A stretch of DNA of 64,000 bases from Paenibacillus silvae (GCF_014639235.1 NZ_BMFU01000004.1:489222-553221); one strand, 5' to 3'. Counted from the first letter of the stretch, positions 9,318 through 18,510 are shown. The notes: generated by a model not told the origin, from the sequence alone. Translations and numbers: made by a program.

Positions 9318-10313
9318 GTGAGAAACCAATCCAAAAAACTGGCGGTTGTTCTCGCGGGTGTGGCAGCGGTCATGCTAATCGGACAAGTCGGCAGTGTACG
9401 TACATACATTACGGAAATCCGCGACGGACCAGGGACACAGAATGCGTTTGATATGTTTAAGGAAGCGACCGGGGAAGAATCACTATTATCTGCGATCAAG
9501 GATAAGGCAGCTGAAACCCGGATTGCTCCGGTGAATGCCAGGGTTGATCGTGTGTGGAAAGCGATTCCCGGTTACAACGGTCTGGAGATTGATGTGGAGG
9601 CGACCTATCGCAAGGCGCTGAGCGGCACGTGGAACACCAAAATTCCATATGTGTATCGTCAGATTGAGCCGGATATCCAGCTGAAAGACCTGGGTGCACA
9701 TCCGGTCTATCGAGGCAATGCCAATAAACCGATGGTTTCTTTTATGATCAATGTAGCCTGGGGCAATGAATTTCTCGTCCCGATGCTGGACACGCTGGAT
9801 GCCGAAAAGGTGAAGGCTACTTTTTTCCTGGATGGCAGCTGGCTGAGTAAAAATGCGGAACTGGCCAAGGAAATTCAAAAGCGTGGGCATGAAATATCCA
9901 ACCACGCTTATTCACATCCGAATATGAGCCGATTGAGTGCGGAGCGGGCAAAACTGGAGATTAGTAAAACGCAGGACCTGCTGCATCAAACGCTTGGTGT
10001 GGAGAATCGCTGGTTCGCACCGCCTTCGGGTGATTTTAATCAAAAGACGGTAGATATCGCAGCTTCAATGGGCTTGCAAACGGTACTGTGGACGGTAGAT
10101 ACCGTGGATTGGCGGAAACCAAGTCCGGATTCCATCATTGCTAAAATAGCAAAGAAAACCGAAGCTGGTTCATTAATCCTTATGCATCCTACTGCTTCCT
10201 CGGCAGGAGCAATGAAAGGCATGATTGATTCGATTCGGGCCAAGGGACTGGTGCTTGGAACAGTCAGTGAAACGTTGTCTTCGGAACGGGTGAAAGGCAA
10301 CGCGGTTGAGTGA
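9318..10313 (+). CDS. ylxY: YlxY-type polysaccharide deacetylase family protein
   Basis: A 331-residue NodB-fold protein with an N-terminal hydrophobic signal or anchor (about residues 8-26). The NodB domain begins near residue 140. The usual TFDDGP metal and base motif is replaced by MINVAWG, while the HxxxH-like SNHAYSHP, the PPSGDFN and the LMHPT motifs remain. Loss of the Asp pair is known in the YlxY group and makes ordinary deacetylase activity doubtful. GTG 9318 is the start: GGGAGGA lies 7 bases upstream, and the ATG at 9310 runs into a stop. The position after pnp matches B. subtilis ylxY. Confidence 0.85.
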   Translation: MRNQSKKLAVVLAGVAAVMLIGQVGSVRTYITEIRDGPGTQNAFDMFKEATGEESLLSAIKDKAAETRIAPVNARVDRVWKAIPGYNGLEIDVEATYRKALSGTWNTKIPYVYRQIEPDIQLKDLGAHPVYRGNANKPMVSFMINVAWGNEFLVPMLDTLDAEKVKATFFLDGSWLSKNAELAKEIQKRGHEISNHAYSHPNMSRLSAERAKLEISKTQDLLHQTLGVENRWFAPPSGDFNQKTVDIAASMGLQTVLWTVDTVDWRKPSPDSIIAKIAKKTEAGSLILMHPTASSAGAMKGMIDSIRAKGLVLGTVSETLSSERVKGNAVE

Positions 10314-10414
10314 ATACTGTTTTTTTGTTAATATCAAAAAGTTGGAACCAAATGTCGATTGCAATCTGCAAGGATTGAGATCACGGCAATTATAGAGATG
10401 TAGGAGGGCCAACC

Positions 10415-11695
10415 GTGAAAAAAATTCAGCTGGGCAATGGCCTCAGAGTTGTAATGGAGCAAATCCCGACCTGTCGTTCCGTGTCTTTCGGAATATGGGT
10501 CAAAACAGGTTCGCGGAATGAGCGTACCGAAAATAACGGGGTATCCCATTTTATTGAACATATGCTGTTTAAGGGAACAGAGCGTTTCGATGCCAAAGCG
10601 ATTGCGGAGCAGTTTGACGCCATTGGCGGTAATGTGAATGCATTTACGTCCAAGGAGTATACCTGCTATTATGCGAAGGTGCTCGATGAACATCTGCCAA
10701 TTGCAGTTGATGTATTATCTGATATGTTCTTCCGTTCCAAGATGGACGAGGGTGAATTGGCCAAAGAGAAAAATGTCATTCTGGAAGAAATCTCAATGTA
10801 CGAGGATACGCCTGATGACATGGTTCATGATCTGATGGCTCTAGCCGCATATGGAGAGCACCCGCTCGCATATCCGATTCTGGGTACAGAAGAACGCCTC
10901 AAGGCGATGGATTCCAGTCATTTGCGTGCTTATATGAAGGAACATTATACGATCGAAAACACCGTTATCAGCATTGCGGGCAACATTGATGACCGTGTGA
11001 TTGATCTGATGGAGAAGCATTTTGGCGCATTTGACGTCCAAGGGGTATCCGAGGAAGTGAAAGTTCCAGCTTTCCAAAGCGGACAGCTTTTTCACAAAAA
11101 GAAAACGGAGCAGAACCACATTTGTATCTCGTTCCCTGGGTGCAAAATTGGTGATCCGCTGCAGTACGCCATGGTAGTATTGAATAACGCCATTGGCGGA
11201 GGCATGAGCTCCAGACTGTTTCAGGAGATTCGTGAGAAGCGCGGACTCGCTTATTCCGTATATTCGTATCACAGCTCTCATGCGGACAGTGGACTGTTCA
11301 CGATCTATGCGGGTACAGCTCCGAAGCAGACGAAGGAAGTGCTGGACTTGACCAAAGAGGTGCTGAGTGACCTGGCTGTTAATGGTTTATCTGAGGATGA
11401 ACTGCGCAAGGGCAAGGAGCAGCTGAAAGGCAGTCTGATTTTGAGTCTGGAGAGCACAGGCAGCCGTATGAACCGACTGGGGAAAAACGAATTGATGCTT
11501 GGCAGACATCTTACGCTGGATGAGATGATTGCCAAAATTGAGCAAGTTACGATGAAGGATATCGATGCTGTACTTGATCTGATGTTCGCAGAGCCGTTTG
11601 CACTTGCGATGGTAGGCGCTTCAGACAAGACGATTGCTGGACTGAGAAGGGATGATTTGGTTGCATTACGTTCAAATAAAGAAGTTACCGGGTAA
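10415..11695 (+). CDS. mlpA: M16-family zinc protease (MlpA/YmxG)
   Basis: A 426-residue insulinase-type (pitrilysin family) peptidase, related to the mitochondrial processing peptidase beta subunit. The zinc site HFIEH lies at about residues 46-50, with the downstream Glu in KEKNVILEEI; the C-terminal M16 half has REKRGLAYSVYSY. It starts at GTG 10415 behind AGGAGGG. It sits downstream of ylxY as in B. subtilis, and the dut frame overlaps its 3' end. Confidence 0.93.
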   Translation: MKKIQLGNGLRVVMEQIPTCRSVSFGIWVKTGSRNERTENNGVSHFIEHMLFKGTERFDAKAIAEQFDAIGGNVNAFTSKEYTCYYAKVLDEHLPIAVDVLSDMFFRSKMDEGELAKEKNVILEEISMYEDTPDDMVHDLMALAAYGEHPLAYPILGTEERLKAMDSSHLRAYMKEHYTIENTVISIAGNIDDRVIDLMEKHFGAFDVQGVSEEVKVPAFQSGQLFHKKKTEQNHICISFPGCKIGDPLQYAMVVLNNAIGGGMSSRLFQEIREKRGLAYSVYSYHSSHADSGLFTIYAGTAPKQTKEVLDLTKEVLSDLAVNGLSEDELRKGKEQLKGSLILSLESTGSRMNRLGKNELMLGRHLTLDEMIAKIEQVTMKDIDAVLDLMFAEPFALAMVGASDKTIAGLRRDDLVALRSNKEVTG

Positions 11696-12104
11696 CGAGG
11701 ATATCAGGCTGCCGCAAAAAATGTCTGAGCTGGCTGCCGGCTTTGATGTTGTGGCTGCCTTGGAAGAAGAGGTTGTTCTGCAGCCGGGACAGCGTACGCT
11801 GATCCCGACAGGGCTTGCGATGGCGATGCCAGCTGGACTGGAAGCTCAGATTCGTCCGCGCAGCGGCCTGGCCTTCAAACACGGTATTACTTGTCTGAAT
11901 ACACCGGGAACAATTGACGCGGATTATCGTGGCGAGGTGAAGGTGCTGCTTATTAATCTGGGGCAGGATCCGTTTACGATTGTACGCGGGGAGCGGATCG
12001 CCCAGATTGTGTTCCAGACAGTGCCTGCGATTGAACTGACGGAGGTTGCTGAACTTTCGGAGACGGTGCGAGGAGAAGGCGGCTTCGGTCATACAGGCAA
12101 GTAA
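11661..12104 (+). CDS. dut: Deoxyuridine 5'-triphosphate nucleotidohydrolase (dUTPase)
   Basis: Trimeric-type dUTPase, which hydrolyses dUTP to dUMP and keeps uracil out of DNA. Family motifs in order: AGFDVVAA, RPRSGLAFKHG, NTPGTIDADYRGEV, GERIAQIV, and the C-terminal RGEGGFGHTGK that closes over the active site. I chose TTG 11661 (147 residues) because AAGGG is nine bases upstream and the family starts with a short residue run before VQIKKLPGNED; ATG 11652 is the alternative. It overlaps mlpA by 35 bases. In B. subtilis this spot holds ymxH instead. Confidence 0.93.
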   Translation: MHYVQIKKLPGNEDIRLPQKMSELAAGFDVVAALEEEVVLQPGQRTLIPTGLAMAMPAGLEAQIRPRSGLAFKHGITCLNTPGTIDADYRGEVKVLLINLGQDPFTIVRGERIAQIVFQTVPAIELTEVAELSETVRGEGGFGHTGK

Positions 12105-12121
12105 TATACTAGAAATGAAAT

Positions 12122-12147
12122 GTCGTCCCTTTGGGACGACTTTTTTT
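12122..12147 (+). terminator. Terminator after dut
   Basis: GTCGTCCC pairs with GGGACGAC over a short loop, followed by seven T. Confidence 0.93.
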
Positions 12148-12191
12148 ATGTTCCGGCATTCTTGAATTCAATTCGGATTCATTTATTGTTT

Positions 12192-12220
12192 CACCCACCT
12201 GTGGGCCGCTGCATACGATA
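12192..12220 (+). promoter_or_regulatory. Candidate sigma-K promoter of dpaAB
   Basis: CATACGATA at 12212-12220 fits the sigma-K -10 pattern CATANNNTA, and CACC at 12192-12195 lies 16 bases upstream, fitting the -35 pattern mACm. In B. subtilis the dipicolinate operon is transcribed by sigma-K in the mother cell. The site lies between the dut terminator and dpaA. Confidence 0.55.
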
Positions 12221-12253
12221 AGGCATACATGTGGTGAAAGGAGTGACGTCCCG

Positions 12254-13153
12254 ATGCTGACCGGAGTCCGGATTGTCGTTCTGGGCGGAGATGCAAGGCA
12301 GCTTGAAGTCATTCGAAAGTGCGCCGAACTGGATGCAACGGTAAGTGTGGTAGGCTTCGACCAACTGGAACAGGTTATTCCGGGCATTGAGCACCGCGAA
12401 CTGGAGGATGATGTGTTTGCTTCCGCAGATGTGCTGGTACTGCCTGTGGTGAGCTGTGATGATCAAGGGAAAGTAAGTTCTTCGTTTAGTGATACTGCAA
12501 TTGTTTTGAAAAAAGAACATATGGCTGCTTTGCCGGAGCACTGCACCGTGTTTACAGGGATGGCAAAGCCGTTTTTGCGTGAGCTTTGCCAGGAGAACGG
12601 TCTTCGGCTGATCGAGGTGCTGGATCGTGATGATATCGCACTTTGCAACTCTATTCCGACAGCGGAGGGAGCCATCGCCATTGCAATCAAGGAAACCGAC
12701 ATTACAATTCACGGCTCTGAATGTATTGTGCTGGGCATCGGTAGAACAGGCTTCACGCTGGCCAAAACACTGCAGGGGCTTGGAGCCAATGTACGGGTGG
12801 GAATCAGGCGAAATGAAGACGCAGTCCGGGCAGCGATCATGGGCTGGAAGCCTTTCATGACAACGGATTTGGCCGCTCAAACCGGGGAAGTTGACTTGCT
12901 TTTTAATACGATACCGACTATGATAATCACAGCACAAATCCTGTCCAGAATGCCTCAAAAAGCAGTCATTATTGACCTTGCATCCGCTCCCGGCGGTTGT
13001 GATTTCAGGTATGCCGACAAGCGCGGCATCAAGGCACTGCTCGCACCAGGCCTCCCCGGTATTGTTGCTCCCAAAACGGCTGGCGGCATTATTGCCGACG
13101 CGTTAATCCGTTTGCTTTTGGAAGAACAGAACGCACGGGAGGTTAAATCATGA
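12254..13153 (+). CDS. dpaA: Dipicolinate synthase subunit A
   Basis: DpaA (SpoVFA), 299 residues, works with DpaB to convert dihydrodipicolinate into dipicolinic acid in the mother cell for the spore core. The N-terminal part has the VVLGGDARQLEVIRK motif; the C-terminal Rossmann domain has VLGIGRTGFTLAKTLQ near residue 157 and resembles NAD(P)-binding dehydrogenase folds. The frame is open upstream, but ATG 12254 with AAAGGAGTG gives the family N-terminus. It overlaps dpaB by four bases (ATGA). Confidence 0.95.
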   Translation: MLTGVRIVVLGGDARQLEVIRKCAELDATVSVVGFDQLEQVIPGIEHRELEDDVFASADVLVLPVVSCDDQGKVSSSFSDTAIVLKKEHMAALPEHCTVFTGMAKPFLRELCQENGLRLIEVLDRDDIALCNSIPTAEGAIAIAIKETDITIHGSECIVLGIGRTGFTLAKTLQGLGANVRVGIRRNEDAVRAAIMGWKPFMTTDLAAQTGEVDLLFNTIPTMIITAQILSRMPQKAVIIDLASAPGGCDFRYADKRGIKALLAPGLPGIVAPKTAGGIIADALIRLLLEEQNAREVKS

Positions 13154-13746
13154 ACTGGCAGGGTAAAACGGTTGGTTACGCAATTACGGGGTCTCATTGT
13201 ACGTTTGAAGAGGTTATGCCGGTCATTAGCCGCTTTGTTGCTGAGGGAGCCAACGTCATTCCAATTATTTCGAACTCGGTACTGACGACGGATACACGCT
13301 TCGGCACAGCGCAGAATTGGCAAAAACAATTGAAAGATATAACGGGTAATGATATCATTTCTACAATTGTTGAGGCGGAGCCTTTAGGGCCCTCTAAGCT
13401 GCTAGATGTGCTGGTCATTGCGCCATGCACGGGCAATACAACGAGCAAATTGGCTAATGCAATGACCGATAGCCCGGTGCTTATGGCTGCCAAAGCGCAG
13501 ATGCGTAATCAGCGTCCGCTTGTGCTGGCTATATCGACGAATGACGGGCTTGGATTGAATGCAGCGAATATTGCAAAACTATTAGTGGCCAAATATTTGT
13601 ATTTTGTGCCGTTTGGCCAGGATGATCCAGTGAAAAAACCGAATTCGTTAGTTGCCAAAATGGAGCTGATCCCCGAAGCTTGCTGGAGTGCACTGGAGGG
13701 CAAGCAGCTGCAGCCTATGATTGTGGAGCGTGCTTCACAGGCATAG
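13150..13746 (+). CDS. dpaB: Dipicolinate synthase subunit B
   Basis: DpaB (SpoVFB), 198 residues, is a flavoprotein of the phosphopantothenoylcysteine decarboxylase fold. GYAITGSHCTFEEVMP near the N-terminus, DVLVIAPCTGNTTSKLANA and the ALxxSTNDGLGLNAANI segment fit the family. It starts in the stop codon of dpaA, so the subunits are translationally coupled. In B. subtilis asd comes next; here it does not. Confidence 0.95.
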   Translation: MNWQGKTVGYAITGSHCTFEEVMPVISRFVAEGANVIPIISNSVLTTDTRFGTAQNWQKQLKDITGNDIISTIVEAEPLGPSKLLDVLVIAPCTGNTTSKLANAMTDSPVLMAAKAQMRNQRPLVLAISTNDGLGLNAANIAKLLVAKYLYFVPFGQDDPVKKPNSLVAKMELIPEACWSALEGKQLQPMIVERASQA

Positions 13747-13977
13747 AAGAGAGCTGTAGTCAGGGCAATAACGGTTATGCGCTCGAAGAATTGAAGAAGG
13801 GTTCGAGAGACAAAGAAAATCATGGTGCACGATAGCTGGCGTGAACAGCTACCTCTAACCACGTTCCTGTTTGTTAGGGCATTCCTGCATTATCGCATCG
13901 GAACGCTCCTTAGGGTGATCCATTTGTTGATCTGACTCGTGTCCAGTCTTCTTGCGTACACAAATGGAGGAATAAAG
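13747..13977. other. Non-coding gap between dpaB and dapG where asd is expected
   Basis: About 230 bases without a convincing gene. Short inverted segments are present, for example CCTCTAAC with GTTAGGG near 13853-13879, but there is no U-tract and no recognisable lysine riboswitch. No piece of an aspartate-semialdehyde dehydrogenase reading frame was seen. Confidence 0.6.
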
Positions 13978-15195
13978 ATGCGCATTATGGTACAAAAATT
14001 CGGAGGCACGTCTCTCTCTACCGTTCAGGCGAGAGAGCATGTGCTCCGGCATGTTAAACGTGAGCTTGAGGCCGGATTCAACCTGGTTATTGTAGTTTCA
14101 GCTATGGGACGCCGCGGTGAGCCGTATGCGACAGATACACTTCTGGACTGGGCAGCGCAGAATGGGAACGCACTATCCGCGCGGGAGAAGGATTTATTGC
14201 TGTGCTGCGGTGAAATTATCTCTGCAACAACGCTTAGCAGCCTGCTCGAACATGAAGGCATTCCAACATCAGTGCTCACTGGTGCACAAGCAGGGTTTGT
14301 GACGGACGACAATTTCGGGAACGCCCGGATATTGGATGTCCGTCCTGTTCGTGTGCTGGAACAGTTGCAGGAGGGTCGTGTTGTTATTGTAACAGGATTC
14401 CAGGGACAGACAGAGAAAGGTGACTTCACCACGCTGGGCCGTGGAGGCAGTGATACATCCGCAACAGCTTTGGGTGCTGCACTGCGTGCCGAAATGGTGG
14501 ATATCTATACCGATGTAAATGGTATTTTGACGGCTGATCCCCGGATTGTTGAGGATGCACGTCCATTAACCGTAGTCAGCTATGCAGAGATATGCAACAT
14601 GGCTCACCATGGAGCCAAAGTTATTCACCCACGGGCGGTTGAGATTGCCATGCAGTCTCAAATTCCGGTACGGGTAAGATCAACCTTTGCAGATACAGAG
14701 GGAACACTTGTAACGCATCCGGAAGGATTCAAGGACGTACAGACAGGGATTATAGATCGTTATGTGACAGGTATTGCTTATGTCAGTAATGTCACTCAAA
14801 TCACGGTGGACGTTCCTGGCGGGGCGGATCGCTTGCAATTAAAAGTGTTCAAAACGATGGCCGAGAACTCAATCAGTGTCGATTTTATTAATGTTACCCC
14901 TTCGGGAGTTGTCTATACCGTGTTTGATAGTGATTCCGAGAAGGCGATACGTGTCCTGCAGGAGATTGGCCTCAAGCCACAGAGCTTGTCTGGCTGTGCC
15001 AAGGTCTCTGTCATTGGCGGGGGAATCAATGGTGTACCCGGCATTATGGCGCGCATCGTAGAGTCCTTGACCCTGGCAGATATTCAGATTCTGCAATCGG
15101 CCGATTCCAATACAACGATCTGGGTGCTTGTCAAAAAAGAAGATATGGTTCAGGCCCTGAGGGCTCTTCATGCCTCATTTGAACTTCACTTATAA
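13978..15195 (+). CDS. dapG: Aspartate kinase (DapG type)
   Basis: Aspartokinase, 405 residues, first step of the lysine, diaminopimelate, threonine and methionine pathway. The N-terminal kinase domain begins with VQKFGGTSLSTV and has GRGGSDTSATALGAAL; two ACT domains occupy about 265-405 (VTQITVDVPGG and CAKVSVIGGGINGVPG). ATG 13978 follows GGAGGAATAAAG; the upstream GTG at 13939 has no site. The neighbours dpaAB and dapA suggest the DAP-sensitive, sporulation-linked isozyme; the inhibitor cannot be read from the sequence. Confidence 0.93.
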   Translation: MRIMVQKFGGTSLSTVQAREHVLRHVKRELEAGFNLVIVVSAMGRRGEPYATDTLLDWAAQNGNALSAREKDLLLCCGEIISATTLSSLLEHEGIPTSVLTGAQAGFVTDDNFGNARILDVRPVRVLEQLQEGRVVIVTGFQGQTEKGDFTTLGRGGSDTSATALGAALRAEMVDIYTDVNGILTADPRIVEDARPLTVVSYAEICNMAHHGAKVIHPRAVEIAMQSQIPVRVRSTFADTEGTLVTHPEGFKDVQTGIIDRYVTGIAYVSNVTQITVDVPGGADRLQLKVFKTMAENSISVDFINVTPSGVVYTVFDSDSEKAIRVLQEIGLKPQSLSGCAKVSVIGGGINGVPGIMARIVESLTLADIQILQSADSNTTIWVLVKKEDMVQALRALHASFELHL

Positions 15196-15243
15196 ATCAC
15201 CGGAGTTAGCGGAGCCAGACCTGTTTTAAGGGAGGAAATCGAA

Positions 15244-16122
15244 TTGGACTTTGGAAGATTGATTACAGCAATGGTTACCCCGTTTAATGCAGCAGGCGAG
15301 ATTCATTGGGAGGAAACGGCACGTCTTATTGATTATCTGATCGAAGATCAGAAGTCGGAGACTCTCGTGGTTTCGGGTACGACTGGGGAGTCGCCAACAC
15401 TTAGTGATACAGAGAAAGTTCAATTATTCGAGTTTGCCGTGAAACATGCGGCTGGACGATGCAAAATTATTGCGGGAACAGGAAGCAACAATACAGCTCA
15501 TTCTATCCATCTCACAAAGGAAGCTGAGAGAGTAGGAGCAGACGGTGTTTTGTTAGTTGTCCCATACTACAATAAACCAAGCCAGGAAGGCATGTACAGA
15601 CATTTTGAAGCCATTGCTGCGGCAACATCACTTCCGGTAATGCTTTACAATGTGCCAGGGCGTACAGTAGCTAATTTGTCTGCAGCAACAACGTTACGAC
15701 TGGCACAAATTCCGAATATCGTGGCAACAAAGGAATGTGCTTCTATGGAGCAGGTGACATTGATTGCTGCTGGTGCGCCTGACCATTTCAGAGTATATTC
15801 GGGAGATGATGCTGCGGGACTGCCAGCTATTGCTGTGGGAGCTTACGGGATCGTTAGTGTGGCGAGTCATGTTGTAGGCGCAGAGATGAAACAAATGATA
15901 GAAGCCTTCTATGGCGGAGACCCTCTGCGGGCTACGCAGATCCACCAGAAGCTTTTTCCGCTGTTCAAGGGACTCTTTGAGTGTCCTCAGCCGCTGCCAA
16001 ATCCGGTGGCCGTAAAATATGCACTAACTTTACGTGGTCTGAATGTTGGGTCGGTTCGTCTGCCACTTATTCCGCCAACAGAAGAAGAGCAGGACTACAT
16101 TAAAAATCTGCTTGATATGTAA
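15244..16122 (+). CDS. dapA: 4-hydroxy-tetrahydrodipicolinate synthase
   Basis: DapA, a class I aldolase of 292 residues that condenses pyruvate with aspartate semialdehyde. GTTGESPTLSDTEK, PYYNKPSQEGMYRHF, the Tyr of MLYNVPGRT and the Schiff-base Lys in IVATKECAS are present. TTG 15244 is the start, behind GGGAGGAAA. Its product feeds both lysine/DAP synthesis and the DpaAB pair upstream. Confidence 0.96.
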   Translation: MDFGRLITAMVTPFNAAGEIHWEETARLIDYLIEDQKSETLVVSGTTGESPTLSDTEKVQLFEFAVKHAAGRCKIIAGTGSNNTAHSIHLTKEAERVGADGVLLVVPYYNKPSQEGMYRHFEAIAAATSLPVMLYNVPGRTVANLSAATTLRLAQIPNIVATKECASMEQVTLIAAGAPDHFRVYSGDDAAGLPAIAVGAYGIVSVASHVVGAEMKQMIEAFYGGDPLRATQIHQKLFPLFKGLFECPQPLPNPVAVKYALTLRGLNVGSVRLPLIPPTEEEQDYIKNLLDM

Positions 16123-16181
16123 ATAAAAGTTGGGATTCTGTCATCATTTATTAATTATTGGCATGAAAGCTTTGTTTAGCG

Positions 16182-16223
16182 AAGAGCCGCACCTCTTAAC
16201 CAGAGGCAGCGGTTCTTTTTTTT
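16182..16223 (+). terminator. Terminator after dapA
   Basis: AAGAGCCGC pairs with GCGGTTCTT and encloses a second helix CCTCT/AGAGG; eight or more T follow. Confidence 0.92.
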
Positions 16224-16287
16224 ACGACTGCTGTAAGGTTTCTTTTCTTACGTGAGGGGGAAACCTACAGGTTAACGAGAGAGTGAC

Positions 16288-16317
16288 TTGTTTTTTCTGT
16301 TTTTAATCATGTATAAT
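16288..16317 (+). promoter_or_regulatory. Promoter of the RNase J gene
   Basis: TATAAT (16312-16317) with TTGTTT (16288-16293) 18 bases upstream. This predicts a leader of about 275 bases before the start codon, which contains a CATCCC/GGGATG hairpin (16503-16522) without a U-tract. The rest of the leader holds no gene I can support. Confidence 0.6.
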
Positions 16318-16600
16318 GATGTCAAGTGACTGGGTGCGGTATTTTTTTGAAATTGAAAGCGACATCGTTTCAGTGGTGTGGCTTTGCGGTGAAAAGGGAA
16401 GGAACGGCTAAGAGGGGCAATTCAGATCCAACGTGTTGGTGATGGGGAATAACTTCGAAGAACTTCTTCCAAATATCGTGAATAAAGGTGTTCTTTTGCA
16501 TTCATCCCTATATACGGGGATGTATGTTTGAACTACTTTTCTTAACTTACAATAAATAATAAGGTACGACGTCCAACTACCATAGGAGGTTCAGATTCAT

Positions 16601-18283
16601 TTGTCTAAGAAAAATAATAATAACGAAAAGCTGATGATTTTTGCATTGGGCGGCGTAGGCGAGATTGGTAAAAATATGTATGTAATCCAATACGCTAACG
16701 ACATTGTTGTCGTAGATGCCGGTCTCAAATTCCCGGAAGAAGACATGCTTGGTATTGATATTGTCATTCCTGACATTTCGTACTTGACGGAGAACCGTGA
16801 CAAAGTAAGAGGTATCATTTTGACTCACGGTCACGAGGATCATATCGGCGGTTTGCCATATGTTCTCAAACACCTGAATGTTCCAGTATATGGAACAAGG
16901 CTTACACTGGGTCTTGTAGAGAACAAATTAAAAGAAGCGAATTTGCTGGGTGAGACGAAACGCATTCTCATTAATGCAGATTCTGAAATTGAACTGGGTT
17001 CGACGCTGAAAGCATCCTTCTTTGCTACTAACCATAGTATTCCGGATTCCGTCGGGGTATGTGTAGAAACGCCGGAAGGTGCAGTTGTTCACACAGGTGA
17101 CTTCAAGTTCGATCATACACCAGTTAACGGTCAGTACGCGGATCTTCAACGTATGGCACAGATCGGAACAAACGGCGTACTTGCGTTGCTGTCTGACAGT
17201 ACGAATGCAGAGAAGCCTGGCTTTACGCCATCCGAGAAAAACGTAGGCATCGTGCTGGAAGATATCTTCCGCAAAGCAAGCCAGCGTGTCGTTGTAGCAA
17301 CCTTTGCCTCCAACGTACACCGGATTCAGCAAGTCATTAACGCAGCAGAGGTTACTGGACGTAAAGTTGCTGTCATCGGACGCAGCATGGTCAACGTGGT
17401 TGGCATTGCTTCCGACCTGGGATATCTGGATATTCCGGACGGCATGATCATTGAACCGGAAGAAGTAGGCAAGATGGCAGCGGATCGTGTTGTCATTCTG
17501 TGCACAGGAAGCCAGGGCGAGCCGATGTCCGCATTGACACGCATGGCACGCTCCACACATCGCAAAGTGGATATCCTGCCTGGTGATACGGTAATCATTG
17601 CAGCAACTCCGGTTCCTGGTAACGAGAAGTATGTCGGCCGTACCATTGATGAACTGTTCCGCCTCGGAGCACATGTGCATTACAGCGGTGCCAACAGTGG
17701 CGTTCACGTATCTGGTCACGGTAGCCAGGAAGAGCTGAAGCTCATGCTTAACCTGATGAAACCGAAATATTTCCTGCCAATTCACGGTGAATTCCGTATG
17801 CAGCGTCGTCACGCTGTTCTTGCTGAATCTGTGGGCATTGATCCAGACAACATCTTCATTACAGACATCGGTGAAGTTGTAGAGATTCAAGGCGGAGCAG
17901 CACGCAAAGCTGGGAAAGTGACTGCAGGTAACGTATTAATTGATGGTTTGGGTGTAGGTGACGTAGGCAACATCGTACTGCGTGACCGCAAACTGTTATC
18001 GCAGGATGGTATCCTTGTAGTCGTGGTGACACTCAGCAAACAGGATGGCAAAATTGTCTCCGGGCCTGATATCATTTCTCGCGGATTCGTTTACGTACGT
18101 GAATCAGAAGGACTGCTGGATGAAGCTAACCGAATCGTTAGCAGCACGCTGCAGAAGCTGATGAGCGAGAATGTCAACGAGTGGGCTTCACTCAAAACGA
18201 ACGTTAAAGATGCATTGGGACGCTTCCTGTATGAGCAAACTCGTCGTAGACCGATGATTTTGCCAATCATTATGGAAGTTTAA
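16601..18283 (+). CDS. rnj: Ribonuclease J
   Basis: RNase J, 560 residues, a beta-CASP metallo-beta-lactamase nuclease with endo- and 5'-3' exonuclease activity. Metal motif HGHEDHIGG lies near residues 75-83; further ligands lie in VHTGDFKFDHTP; the beta-CASP part has GSQGEP and SGHGSQEE, and the C-terminal domain is present. The position after dapA and before tepA is that of B. subtilis rnjB (ymfA, RNase J2). However, the active site here is complete and J1-like, unlike the degenerate one I recall for J2. TTG 16601 follows AGGAGGT. I therefore use the neutral symbol. Confidence 0.93.
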   Translation: MSKKNNNNEKLMIFALGGVGEIGKNMYVIQYANDIVVVDAGLKFPEEDMLGIDIVIPDISYLTENRDKVRGIILTHGHEDHIGGLPYVLKHLNVPVYGTRLTLGLVENKLKEANLLGETKRILINADSEIELGSTLKASFFATNHSIPDSVGVCVETPEGAVVHTGDFKFDHTPVNGQYADLQRMAQIGTNGVLALLSDSTNAEKPGFTPSEKNVGIVLEDIFRKASQRVVVATFASNVHRIQQVINAAEVTGRKVAVIGRSMVNVVGIASDLGYLDIPDGMIIEPEEVGKMAADRVVILCTGSQGEPMSALTRMARSTHRKVDILPGDTVIIAATPVPGNEKYVGRTIDELFRLGAHVHYSGANSGVHVSGHGSQEELKLMLNLMKPKYFLPIHGEFRMQRRHAVLAESVGIDPDNIFITDIGEVVEIQGGAARKAGKVTAGNVLIDGLGVGDVGNIVLRDRKLLSQDGILVVVVTLSKQDGKIVSGPDIISRGFVYVRESEGLLDEANRIVSSTLQKLMSENVNEWASLKTNVKDALGRFLYEQTRRRPMILPIIMEV

Positions 18284-18320
18284 CATAAGGGTACACAAAC
18301 ATATATTCTGGCACACAGTC

Positions 18321-18374
18321 GCCCCTTCTCTACAAGTAATATTGGACGGTTCCTTGTAGAGAAGGGGCTTTTTT
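18321..18374 (+). terminator. Terminator after RNase J
   Basis: A 16-base stem, GCCCCTTCTCTACAAG with CTTGTAGAGAAGGGGC, followed by six T. Confidence 0.95.
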
Positions 18375-18510
18375 GTGTTTGTCCAGATGGGTAATGTTTC
18401 GGTGGTGATTTAAGAATTGATTAGCAATGAAAGTATAAGCTTGTTGGTAAATTCCCCATACTAAGGAAAAGGAAAGCATCACATTTTTCAGGAGAAGGGG
18501 ATTACATTTC

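Noticed and set aside
13747..13977. Lysine riboswitch or asd remnant
   Set aside because: Neither the conserved riboswitch core nor Asd-like protein segments could be found.
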